This document shows, one piece after another, positions 42,986-50,961 of a stretch of DNA of 64,000 bases (the first letter of the stretch is position 1; each line of letters opens with the position of its first letter). The translations under genes were made by a program, and so were the position numbers. Source of the stretch: an uncultured Pigmentiphaga sp. Lineage in GTDB: Bacteria > Pseudomonadota > Gammaproteobacteria > Burkholderiales > Burkholderiaceae_B. The notes beneath the pieces were generated by a model. That model worked only from the letters and a program-made list of their open reading frames with translations. It was not told the DNA's origin and ran no database searches. The stretch covers positions 79,971-143,970 of the forward strand of contig CALAGD010000066.1 of NCBI GenBank assembly GCA_937891425.1. The letters are read 5' to 3'.

Positions 42986-44416
42986 ATGTCAGGTATCAAT
43001 TACACCGAGAAGATTCCGAACAACGTGAATCTTTCCGAAGACCGCACGCTGCAGCGTGCGCTTGAGCACTGGCAGCCCAATTATCTGAAGTGGTGGGACG
43101 ACATGGGGCCGGAAGGGTCTCAGAACTATGACGTCTACCTGCGTACCGCAGTCAGTGTCGATCCCGAGGGCTGGGCCCATTTCGATTACGTAAAGATGCC
43201 GCACTATCGGTGGGGCATCTTCCTGACGCCGCCTGAAGCCGATCGTCGCATCCACTTTGGCGAGAACAAGGGCAAGCCGGTGTGGAACGATGTGCCGGGC
43301 GAGCACCGCGCCAACCTGCGCCGCATCATCGTCACACAGGGCGACACCGAGCCGGCTTCCGTCGAACAGCAGCGGCATCTGGGCCTGACCGCGCCGTCGC
43401 TGTACGACCTGCGGAACCTGTTCCAGGTCAATGTGGAAGAGGGGCGCCACCTGTGGGCCATGGTCTACCTGCTGCACCGCTACTTCGGGCGCGATGGCCG
43501 TGAAGAAGCCGAGGCCCTGCTGGAGCGCCGTTCGGGTGATGTCGACAACCCGCGTATCCTCACGGCGTTCAACGAGAAGACGCCCGACTGGCTGTCGTTC
43601 TTCATGTTCACCTATTTCACCGACCGTGACGGGAAGTTCCAGCTGGCCTCACTGGCCGAATCGGGCTTTGATCCACTCGCCCGCACGACACGCTTCATGC
43701 TCACCGAGGAGGCGCATCACATGTTCGTGGGCGAATCTGGCGTGGCGCGTGTCGTACAGCGCACCTGCGACGTGATGAAGCAGCTGAAGACCGACGACCC
43801 GGACAAGGTGCGCGCGGCCGGGGTAATCGACCTCGACACCATCCAGCGCTACCTGAACTTCCACTACAGCGCCACGCTGGACCTGTTCGGGTCCGACCTG
43901 TCTTCCAACGCGGCCCTGTTCTACACCGCGGGTCTGAAGGGGCGGTTCGAAGAGAGCAAGCGCAGTGACGACCACGTCCTGAAAGACGACAGCTATACCG
44001 TTCTTGATGTCGAGAACGGTCGCCTGGTCGAGCGTGAGGTGCCCATGCTGAACGCCCTGAATGAGGTTCTGCGTGACGACTTCATCCGTGATTCGGAAGC
44101 CGGAGTCAATCGCTGGAACCGTATCATCGAGAAGGCCGGGCTGCCGCATCGCCTGCGGGTACCCCACAAGGCGTTCAATCGCAAGATCGGTACGTTCTCG
44201 GGCATCCATGTATCGCCCGACGGCGATGTGCTGACGGAAGCCGAATGGAACGCCAACCGGCACAAGTGGCTGCCGAGTGACGCCGACCGCGAATTCGTGC
44301 GTTCACTCATGCCGACGCGCGTGACGGAGCCCGGAAAATTCGCGAACTGGATCGCGCCGCCGGTGGTGCCGATCGACCGCAAGCCCATGAACTTCGAGTT
44401 CGTGCGCTTCAACTGA
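42986..44416 (+). CDS. boxB: Benzoyl-CoA 2,3-epoxidase subunit BoxB
   Basis: A 476-residue class I di-iron monooxygenase. The ligands lie in EEGRHLWAMVYLLHRYFG (near 150) and TEEAHHMFVGE (near 245), both four-helix-bundle di-iron sites. It takes reducing electrons from BoxA to form the 2,3-epoxide of benzoyl-CoA. ATG 42986 is the second ORF of the operon. No defect was seen. Length agrees with the Azoarcus protein. Confidence 0.97.
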   Translation: MSGINYTEKIPNNVNLSEDRTLQRALEHWQPNYLKWWDDMGPEGSQNYDVYLRTAVSVDPEGWAHFDYVKMPHYRWGIFLTPPEADRRIHFGENKGKPVWNDVPGEHRANLRRIIVTQGDTEPASVEQQRHLGLTAPSLYDLRNLFQVNVEEGRHLWAMVYLLHRYFGRDGREEAEALLERRSGDVDNPRILTAFNEKTPDWLSFFMFTYFTDRDGKFQLASLAESGFDPLARTTRFMLTEEAHHMFVGESGVARVVQRTCDVMKQLKTDDPDKVRAAGVIDLDTIQRYLNFHYSATLDLFGSDLSSNAALFYTAGLKGRFEESKRSDDHVLKDDSYTVLDVENGRLVEREVPMLNALNEVLRDDFIRDSEAGVNRWNRIIEKAGLPHRLRVPHKAFNRKIGTFSGIHVSPDGDVLTEAEWNANRHKWLPSDADREFVRSLMPTRVTEPGKFANWIAPPVVPIDRKPMNFEFVRFN

Positions 44417-44485
44417 TTGCCGTTCGACGTTGCGGCCGCAAGCGGCGGACGTCGTCACGCGACACCATACGGTGAAGAACAGGCC

Positions 44486-44516
44486 GTGCCACCCGCCGCA
44501 CCCGACCGGGTGGCAC
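44486..44516 (+). other. Hairpin in the boxB-boxA intergenic region
   Basis: GTGCCACCCG (44486-44495) pairs with CGGGTGGCAC (44507-44516), 10-bp stem and an 11-base loop, in a gap of 207 bases. No T run follows, so it may stabilise or process the mRNA rather than end it. Confidence 0.5.
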
Positions 44517-44623
44517 GATGCGTTTGGTTGGATGGGTGGAACCACGTTGACACACACGGGCTGGATCGTGGCGATCATTCAGTCTCGAGGTGGTAAACAC
44601 GCGATGCGTGTAGTCAGGAGAAC

Positions 44624-45859
44624 ATGATGGACGCAGTTGCTTCCGAAGTCATCCGGCAGCACTTGATAGACCCCGAAATCTGCATTCGGTGCAATACCTG
44701 CGAAGAGACCTGCCCGATCGATGCGATCACGCACGATTCGCGCAACTACGTCGTGCGGCCCGACGTGTGCGGCGCCTGCATGGCCTGCGTCCCGCCGTGC
44801 CCGACGGGTGCAATCGACAACTGGCGCATGGTGCCCCGCGACCGCATGTACACGCTGGAGGAGCAATTCTCGTGGGATGAACTCCCGGCAGAACTGCCGC
44901 TGGTGGAGACGGCTCCGGCGGTCGCGACCGAGACGGTGGAACTCGCGGTGCCGATGGTGCAGCCGGTCGCTGAAAGCCATTACGGCTCTTCGGTACCTCC
45001 GTGGTCGGCAGCCCACCCGTACACCAACCTGTATGGCCCGAAATCCGTGGCCACGGCCACGGTCATGGGGAACTTCCGCCTCACCGCGGAATCAGCCTCC
45101 AGCGACATCCGCCACATCGTCCTGGATTTCGGCACGCTGCCATTTCCGGTGCTTGAGGGGCAGTCTATCGCCATCATTCCTCCGGGCGTTGATGCGCAGG
45201 GCCGGCCACATTACCCGCGGCAGTATTCCGTCGCCAGCCCGCGCGATGGCGAACGGCCCGGTTACAACAACGTCTCCCTCACGGTGAAACGCGTCACTAC
45301 TGACCATGCTGGCAATCCCGTGCACGGCGTGTGCTCGAACTATCTGTGCGATCTGAAAAAGGGCGATACCGTGCAGGTGATCGGTCCTTTCGGCAGTACC
45401 TTCCTCAAGCCCAACCATCCTGGTTCCCACCTCGTCATGATCTGTACGGGCACGGGCTCGGCGCCCATGCGCGCCATGACCGAGTACCGGCGGCGTCACC
45501 GCGACAAGTTCGGCGCAGGCAAGCTCATGCTGTTCTTTGGTGCGCGTACCCAGGAAGAATTGCCGTACTTCGGGCCGCTCATGAAGCTGCCCAAAGACTT
45601 CATCGACATCAATCTCGCGTTCTCGCGCGTACCCAGCGTGCCCAAGCGCTACGTCCAGGATCTGATGCGTGAGCGCAGTGCCGATCTTGCCGCCATGCTG
45701 CGCGACGAGAATGCGTACTTCTACGTGTGCGGTCTGAAGGGCATGGAAGAGGGCGTGATCAACGTGCTGCGCGACGTCGCCCACGAAGCCGGCATCGACT
45801 GGGATGAAGTCGCCGAAGAGATGCGGCGCCATGGTCGGCTGCATCTGGAAACCTATTGA
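44624..45859 (+). CDS. boxA: Benzoyl-CoA oxygenase reductase BoxA
   Basis: A 411-residue reductase. Two ferredoxin-type clusters are encoded near the N-terminus: CIRCNTCEETCP (about 20-31) and CGACMACVPPCP (about 50-61). The remainder is a ferredoxin-NADP+ reductase-like FAD/NAD(P)H module (YPRQYSVASPRDG, GTGSAPMRAM, YFYVCGLKGMEEG). It delivers electrons from NADPH to BoxB. An AGGAGA ribosome site precedes two adjacent ATGs at 44624 and 44627; either can serve. Confidence 0.96.
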   Translation: MMDAVASEVIRQHLIDPEICIRCNTCEETCPIDAITHDSRNYVVRPDVCGACMACVPPCPTGAIDNWRMVPRDRMYTLEEQFSWDELPAELPLVETAPAVATETVELAVPMVQPVAESHYGSSVPPWSAAHPYTNLYGPKSVATATVMGNFRLTAESASSDIRHIVLDFGTLPFPVLEGQSIAIIPPGVDAQGRPHYPRQYSVASPRDGERPGYNNVSLTVKRVTTDHAGNPVHGVCSNYLCDLKKGDTVQVIGPFGSTFLKPNHPGSHLVMICTGTGSAPMRAMTEYRRRHRDKFGAGKLMLFFGARTQEELPYFGPLMKLPKDFIDINLAFSRVPSVPKRYVQDLMRERSADLAAMLRDENAYFYVCGLKGMEEGVINVLRDVAHEAGIDWDEVAEEMRRHGRLHLETY

Positions 45860-46111
45860 GCCGCACAGAAAGGGGCGATGCCCGGGTGGAATGCCCGGGG
45901 GCCGCTTTCCGCTACCGAAGCCATGCATCCACAAGAGTGGGTGATGGTTTTTGCCGCAACACTTCAGCCCCCGCCACACGCTGAAGTGACGGATTCACGA
46001 CACAGCGACCGGTTTGTTGACCCGGGTCAAAACGGCTTATGCCGTAGAGGAATAATTTAGTAACTGTCCGGGCAGATTTGTAGTCGATTGTTCTTTTTTC
46101 CCCGGGGTCAG

Positions 46112-46960
46112 TCAACCGAACAGTTCCTTGAGGCGGGCGCGCAAGCGTGCAATGGCCTGGCTTCTCAGCTGGCACACGCGGGCTTCGCCCACATCAAGCA
46201 CCAACCCGATCTCCTTCAGGTTCAGTCCCTGTTCGTACGACAGGCTGAGAACAAGTTTTTCCCGTTCAGGCAGCTTATCGATGGCGTCTGCCAGCGCCTG
46301 CTGGAACGCTTTGGTAGCGAGTGCGCTGTAGGGAGCATCCTGGTGCTGCGCTTCGAGGTCGAAGGGCAGGGCTGAGGCGTCGTCGGCGTTGGCAGCGCTT
46401 TCCTGCATGGTTTCGAGGTCTTCCAGGTACAGCAGTTGGGCACCGTGGGCCTCTTGCAGCATGGTCTGGTATTGCGCCAGCGACAACCCTAGCTCGGCCG
46501 CGATTTCGCCTTCAGCGGGCGGACGGCCCAGGCGCTGCTCAAGTATCTGGATGGTGTCCTCGATGCGCTTCGCGCGTTCGCGCACCCCACGAGGTGCCCA
46601 GTCGAGCGTACGCAGTTCGTCGAGCATTGCGCCGCGGATGCGTTGGGTGGCGTAGGTGGTGAACTGCGCGGATGGCATCTCGCGATAGCGGCTGATGGCA
46701 TCGAGCAGTCCCAGCATGCCCGCCTGGATGAGGTCGTCGAGCTCGATGCTGGACGGCAGGCGTGCAACGAGCTGAAGTGCGATGCGGCGGACCAGCGGTG
46801 CGTGTTCCTGCACCAGGGCTTCGTGCTGGTTCTGGCCGTATGCATGCAGGGCAGCGCGCGGTGCGCGCGGGCGCGGGCAGGCTGGGTCCGGGCAGCCGCC
46901 ATCTGCGCCGATGCCGTCGGGGCCATGCGAGGTATCACGTTGGTCGCTGTCGAAAGCCAT
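46112..46960 (-). CDS. fliA: RNA polymerase sigma factor FliA (sigma-28)
   Basis: A 282-residue sigma factor. Region 2 is visible as LVRRIALQLVARLPSSIELDDLIQAGMLGLLDAI and FTTYATQRIRGAMLDELRTLDW; region 4 as LPEREKLVLSLSYEQGLNLKEIGLVLDVGEARVCQLRSQAI. The first about 45 residues are Asp/Gly/Pro-rich and outside the core. The start at 46960 is chosen because the upstream codons read as unlikely N-terminal sequence. FliA transcribes late flagellar and chemotaxis genes. It is divergent from flhDC across a large gap. Confidence 0.93.
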   Translation of the reverse strand: MAFDSDQRDTSHGPDGIGADGGCPDPACPRPRAPRAALHAYGQNQHEALVQEHAPLVRRIALQLVARLPSSIELDDLIQAGMLGLLDAISRYREMPSAQFTTYATQRIRGAMLDELRTLDWAPRGVRERAKRIEDTIQILEQRLGRPPAEGEIAAELGLSLAQYQTMLQEAHGAQLLYLEDLETMQESAANADDASALPFDLEAQHQDAPYSALATKAFQQALADAIDKLPEREKLVLSLSYEQGLNLKEIGLVLDVGEARVCQLRSQAIARLRARLKELFG

Positions 46961-47643
46961 GTGAGCCAGAGTGGGGTTGTATGCGGTTGTGTTCAGACGT
47001 TGCCGCTTGCGGCTGCCGAACATTTCGGCCGGCATCTACGGGCCTGGTCCCGGGGCAGAGGTACGCGTCTTCCGCGCCGGTTGCCATTCTGGAGTGTTCG
47101 GTGCAGTGCTGACAAGTGGACTATGCAGGATTTCACCCGTCTATTCGGGCGATTGAAAGTTTTATCGAGCGTAACAGATGTATCCGTTTCCCGACCAGCA
47201 AACGCCGTGGATACCAGGCAGATCTTGCACTGCAGCACATTTCCTGCGGCGTTCAGAGTGCGGACTCGTATTTCAGTGCGTATTGGTTTGATCAAGAAAA
47301 GTGGAACAACATGTCGAGCGTGACGAACCGGCCGAAGAGCGAAGCGGCTCGCGTTTTCTATTCCACGATCTGAAAATTCACTGAGCGAAAGGGCGTTGGA
47401 GGCGTTTCGAACCAGTCGATCCGGCACATATTGCGGGTGCCACAACCCAGGGAGGGTTTTTCATAAATGAGGTTCGGGTTACTATTTGACGAAAGGTTGT
47501 TAGAATTTGTTATCCCTGTTCGCAGCAGGGTTACAAAGTCTAATCGGTGGCGTACGTTCTTGGCTAGCGCCAGGCTGCCTTTGCCGGAAGTTGCCAAGCA
47601 GGCCTAGCTCCATTCGCAAGAGACACGATTACAGGATACGGGT
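46961..47643 (+). other. Long divergent control region fliA-flhD
   Basis: 683 bases without a supported gene, and lower in GC than its surroundings around 47380-47520. TTGACG at 47486-47491 with TTATCC at 47510-47515 (18-base spacer) is a weak promoter candidate for flhDC. Small frames such as 47116-47373 show no family features. Region size fits a multi-input flhDC control region. Confidence 0.5.
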
Positions 47644-47964
47644 ATGGACGCCCAAAGCAATTTGCTAAGTGAAATTCGCGAAGTCAATCTGTCGTACCTG
47701 CTGCTCGCCCAGCGCATGTTGCACGAAGACAGGGCCACGGCCATGTTCCGTCTTGGCTTCAGCTCCGAGGTGGCCGACATCATAAGCAACCTCACGCTCG
47801 CGCAGACGGTCAAGCTGGCTAGCTCCAGTACGTTGCTGTGCCGATTTCGATTTGACGAAGCCACTCTTCTGGCAGCCCTCAACCACAGTGCCCTCGGCAG
47901 TGCCGTGCAACGAGCTCACACCACCATGCTGATGGCCAACCAGCCCGTCGAGCAAATCGACTGA
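47644..47964 (+). CDS. flhD: Flagellar master regulator subunit FlhD
   Basis: A 106-residue helical protein: MDAQSNLLSEIREVNLSYLLLAQRMLHEDRATAMFRLGFS, then DIISNLTLAQTVKLASSSTLLCRFRF are typical FlhD blocks. FlhD joins FlhC in a FlhD4C2 activator of class II flagellar genes. It is followed by flhC with 7 bases between. An AGGA-like ribosome site lies near 47633. Confidence 0.96.
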   Translation: MDAQSNLLSEIREVNLSYLLLAQRMLHEDRATAMFRLGFSSEVADIISNLTLAQTVKLASSSTLLCRFRFDEATLLAALNHSALGSAVQRAHTTMLMANQPVEQID

Positions 47965-47971
47965 GCCACGT

Positions 47972-48538
47972 ATGAGCAAGAAAAGTGTCGTCAACGAGGC
48001 CAACGAGATACAGCTGGCCATCTCGCTCATACAGTTGGGCGCACGTCTTCAGATGCTGGAAGCCGAAACAGGGCTCAGCCGCGAACGGCTGGTCCGTCTG
48101 TACAAGGAAATCAAGGGAGTCTCCCCTCCGAAGGGCATGCTGCCGTTCTCGGCCGACTGGTTCATGACCTGGCTGCCCAACATCCATGCATCGCTGTTCT
48201 ATAACATATACCGGTTCATGGTCACGCACGGGGAGCTCAAGGGCGCCCAGGCACTCATTGCTGCCTATCGCCTTTATCTGGAACACGTCAATACCGAGTC
48301 CGAGCCCCTGCTCAGTTTCACCCGGGCCTGGATGCTCATCCGGTTCTTCGATGGCGGTCTGCTGCAGCTGACTGAATGCACCCACTGCAAGGGCAAGTTC
48401 GTCAGCCTCGCCTACGAGCCCCAGGCTGGATTCGTGTGCTCCATCTGCCGTCCCCCTCCACGGGCCTGCAAGACGCGTGCCGAGCGCAGTTTTGCTCAGG
48501 TTGACATCGAATCGATCGGGGTGCCAGAGATGGCCTGA
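47972..48538 (+). CDS. flhC: Flagellar master regulator subunit FlhC
   Basis: A 188-residue protein with a four-cysteine zinc site in the C-terminal part (CTHC ... CSIC). LEAETGLSRERLVRLYKEIKG is the helix-turn-helix-like DNA-binding block. With FlhD it activates class II genes. Confidence 0.96.
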   Translation: MSKKSVVNEANEIQLAISLIQLGARLQMLEAETGLSRERLVRLYKEIKGVSPPKGMLPFSADWFMTWLPNIHASLFYNIYRFMVTHGELKGAQALIAAYRLYLEHVNTESEPLLSFTRAWMLIRFFDGGLLQLTECTHCKGKFVSLAYEPQAGFVCSICRPPPRACKTRAERSFAQVDIESIGVPEMA

Positions 48539-48607
48539 GGTTCGCGTGCATGTCGGTAACTCGCTTTCTGGTTGGCAACTCCCCGTGTCCCGCTTTTTCA
48601 ACATGAC

Positions 48608-49468
48608 ATGTTAATCGCCCTCGGTTTCCTCATTGTCTTTTGCTCGGTATTTGGCGGGTACATCCTGGTCGGCGGGCATCTCTACGGTCTGTTCCAGCCC
48701 ATCGAACTGCTCATCATCGGCGGTGCGGCGGTTGGTGCGTTCCTGGCTGGCAACAGCAAGAAATCCATTCAGGCCACCGTGCGCGTGCTGCCCAAGCTGT
48801 TCCAGGGTACGCATTACACCAAGGCCGTCTATCTTGAATTGATGGCGCTGCTCTACGTGCTGCTCACCAAAGGGCGGCGCGAAGGCATGATGACGCTCGA
48901 GCCCCACATCGAGAACCCCGAACAAAGTTCGATCTTCACGTCCTATCCGCACATATTGGGCGATCGCACCCTGGTCGAGTTCATCACCGACTACCTGCGC
49001 ATCATGATCAGCGGCAACATGAGTGCACTCGAAATAGAAACACTCATGGACGAAGAAATCGAAACCTTCCGGCACGAGTCCAGTGTGCCCGCCAGTGCCC
49101 TGCGCGCCGTGGCGGATGCCCTGCCGGCTTTCGGTATCGTGGCGGCGGTCATGGGCGTGGTGCATGCGCTCAGCGCAATCGACCAGCCGCCCGTGGTGCT
49201 GGGCGACCTCATCTCCAAGGCCATGGTCGGTACCTTCCTGGGCGTACTGCTCGCTTATGGCTTCGTGGCGCCGCTGGCTAGCCGTACCGACCGCCGCACG
49301 GCCGAGTCGGTCAAGATCCTTGAGTGCATCAAGGCCACCCTGCTGGCGAACCTGAACGGGTATCCTCCACCGCTTGCGGTGGAGTTCGGGCGCAAGGTCC
49401 TGTACTCGGTCGACCGTCCCTCGTTCCGCGAGCTTGATGAACATGTAAGGGCGGTGAAGAGCCGATAG
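48608..49468 (+). CDS. motA: Flagellar motor stator MotA
   Basis: A 286-residue inner-membrane protein with four helices. The loop TKGRREGMMTLEPHIENPEQ holds the charged residues interacting with FliG. VAAVMGVVHAL and LGVLLAYGFVAPLA are the channel helices. Start ATG 48608 (MLIALGF) fits MotA proteins; no good ribosome site lies near. The gap from flhC is 69 bases. Confidence 0.95.
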   Translation: MLIALGFLIVFCSVFGGYILVGGHLYGLFQPIELLIIGGAAVGAFLAGNSKKSIQATVRVLPKLFQGTHYTKAVYLELMALLYVLLTKGRREGMMTLEPHIENPEQSSIFTSYPHILGDRTLVEFITDYLRIMISGNMSALEIETLMDEEIETFRHESSVPASALRAVADALPAFGIVAAVMGVVHALSAIDQPPVVLGDLISKAMVGTFLGVLLAYGFVAPLASRTDRRTAESVKILECIKATLLANLNGYPPPLAVEFGRKVLYSVDRPSFRELDEHVRAVKSR

Positions 49469-49478
49469 GCAGAAGTGT

Positions 49479-50540
49479 ATGAGTAACGGGGTCACTCATC
49501 GCGTGGTCTTCCGGCGGCGCCGCGCGCCGGAGAACCACCACTCTGGCGGAAACTGGAAGATCGCCTACGCCGATTTCATCACGGCGATGATGGCGTTCTT
49601 CCTGGTACTGTGGCTGGTCAGCATCACGCCGCTGGAAAAGCGGGAAGGGTTGGCCGAATATTTTCGCACGCCCATCCGCGACAGCCTCATTGGCGACCAG
49701 TCGGGTAACCGCTCCAACCCCATCCCCGGAGGAGGTGCCGACGTGACGCGTGTCGATGGCGACGTGCGTCGTCCCACCTCGGCGGGAATGCGGTATACCG
49801 CCGAGCAGGCCGATCGTGTCGCGCTTCAGTACCTGCGTCGCCAGCTCGACGACATGCTGGAAGAAAATCCGGTGCTGCGCGAATTCCGGCCGCAGATGCG
49901 CATCGACTTCACCACCGAAGGCCTGCGCATACAAATCGTTGACGACAAGGACCGGCCCATGTTTGCCCTGGGTAGCGCCCAGGTCGAACCGCACATGCGC
50001 ACCATCCTGCGCGAGATCGCACCCGTGCTCAACCAGATCCCGAACCGCATCAGCCTGGCCGGCCATACCGACGCCACGCCGTACGTGAAGGGTGAACGCG
50101 GCTACAGCAACTGGGAGCTCTCGGCAGACCGGGCGAACGCCTCGCGCCGCGAACTGGTGGCGGGCGGCCTGCAGGAGGACAAGATCATGCGAGTGATGGG
50201 GCTGGCCTCCACGATGAGCCTGGTGAAGGATGATCCCTACCATCCTACGAATCGCCGGATCTCGCTGGTCGTGCTCAATCGCGAAACCCAGCACCGCATC
50301 GAGCAGGAAAACCTTTCGGCGGCCGATGTGCATGCGCGCGGTCGCGACGAGCTGCAGGAACTGTCGCCGCAGTCACTGTCGCAAACACCATCCGAATCTG
50401 CCGTGGCGTCTTCGCCCAAGGGCGAAAACGGCGAACCCGGAAGCTTACCGCGACGACAGGCCGAGAAGCCGGTCGGGGTAGTGCAACGGGCCGCGTCGGC
50501 AGGCCAACCGCCGGATGCCACCGGCACCACCGTATTCTGA
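49479..50540 (+). CDS. motB: Flagellar motor stator MotB
   Basis: A 353-residue protein with one N-terminal helix including the proton-carrying Asp32 in KIAYADFITAMMAFFLVLWL. The periplasmic OmpA-like peptidoglycan-binding domain (about 150-270) contains SLAGHTDATPY and SNWELSADRANASRRELV. The C-terminal tail of about 75 residues is Ser/Glu/Pro-rich. It starts 10 bases after motA. Confidence 0.96.
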   Translation: MSNGVTHRVVFRRRRAPENHHSGGNWKIAYADFITAMMAFFLVLWLVSITPLEKREGLAEYFRTPIRDSLIGDQSGNRSNPIPGGGADVTRVDGDVRRPTSAGMRYTAEQADRVALQYLRRQLDDMLEENPVLREFRPQMRIDFTTEGLRIQIVDDKDRPMFALGSAQVEPHMRTILREIAPVLNQIPNRISLAGHTDATPYVKGERGYSNWELSADRANASRRELVAGGLQEDKIMRVMGLASTMSLVKDDPYHPTNRRISLVVLNRETQHRIEQENLSAADVHARGRDELQELSPQSLSQTPSESAVASSPKGENGEPGSLPRRQAEKPVGVVQRAASAGQPPDATGTTVF

Positions 50541-50544
50541 GGAC

Positions 50545-50946
50545 ATGTCTGCCACGGTTCTTATCGTCGATGACTCTGCCACGATTCGCCAGCTGGTAAG
50601 CAGCGTGCTTGCCAGCGCCGGCTGGGAGGTCGTAACTGCAAACAATGGTCGTCGGGCTCTCGAAGTACTCGCCGCAGCCGCTGTTGATCTCGTGATTACC
50701 GACTGGAACATGCCGGATGGCAGTGGGCTCGACCTCATCAAGGGTATTCGGAAAATGGAAGCGCATAAGGGGATCCCGATACTGGTACTCAGCACCGAAA
50801 CAGATCCTGGTTGTCGAACGGCAGCGCGTGAAGCTGGGGCAACCGGCTGGCTTGGCAAGCCAGTCGACCCCGTCATGCTGACCAATATCGCCCGGCAGTT
50901 GCTCGACCACTATGGGCGTCACGCGGCACAACGCACTCCGGAATAA
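50545..50946 (+). CDS. CheY-like single-domain response regulator
   Basis: A 133-residue receiver domain. Acidic pocket Asp9-Asp10, phosphoacceptor Asp53 (in VITDWNMPDG), hydroxyl in VLSTE and Lys in LGKPVDP all present. ATG 50545 follows GAGGA and lies 4 bases after the motB stop. It differs from the later CheY; it may act as a second CheY, phosphate sink or stator regulator. Confidence 0.9.
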   Translation: MSATVLIVDDSATIRQLVSSVLASAGWEVVTANNGRRALEVLAAAAVDLVITDWNMPDGSGLDLIKGIRKMEAHKGIPILVLSTETDPGCRTAAREAGATGWLGKPVDPVMLTNIARQLLDHYGRHAAQRTPE

Positions 50947-50961
50947 CCGTGGGCATCCATC

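Noticed and set aside
45860..45900. Repeated CCCGGG blocks after boxA as a terminator
   Set aside because: Short self-complementary blocks without a T run; not strong enough to list.
47116..47373. 85-codon frame in the fliA-flhD gap
   Set aside because: No ribosome site, no recognisable domain and no sign of conserved composition.
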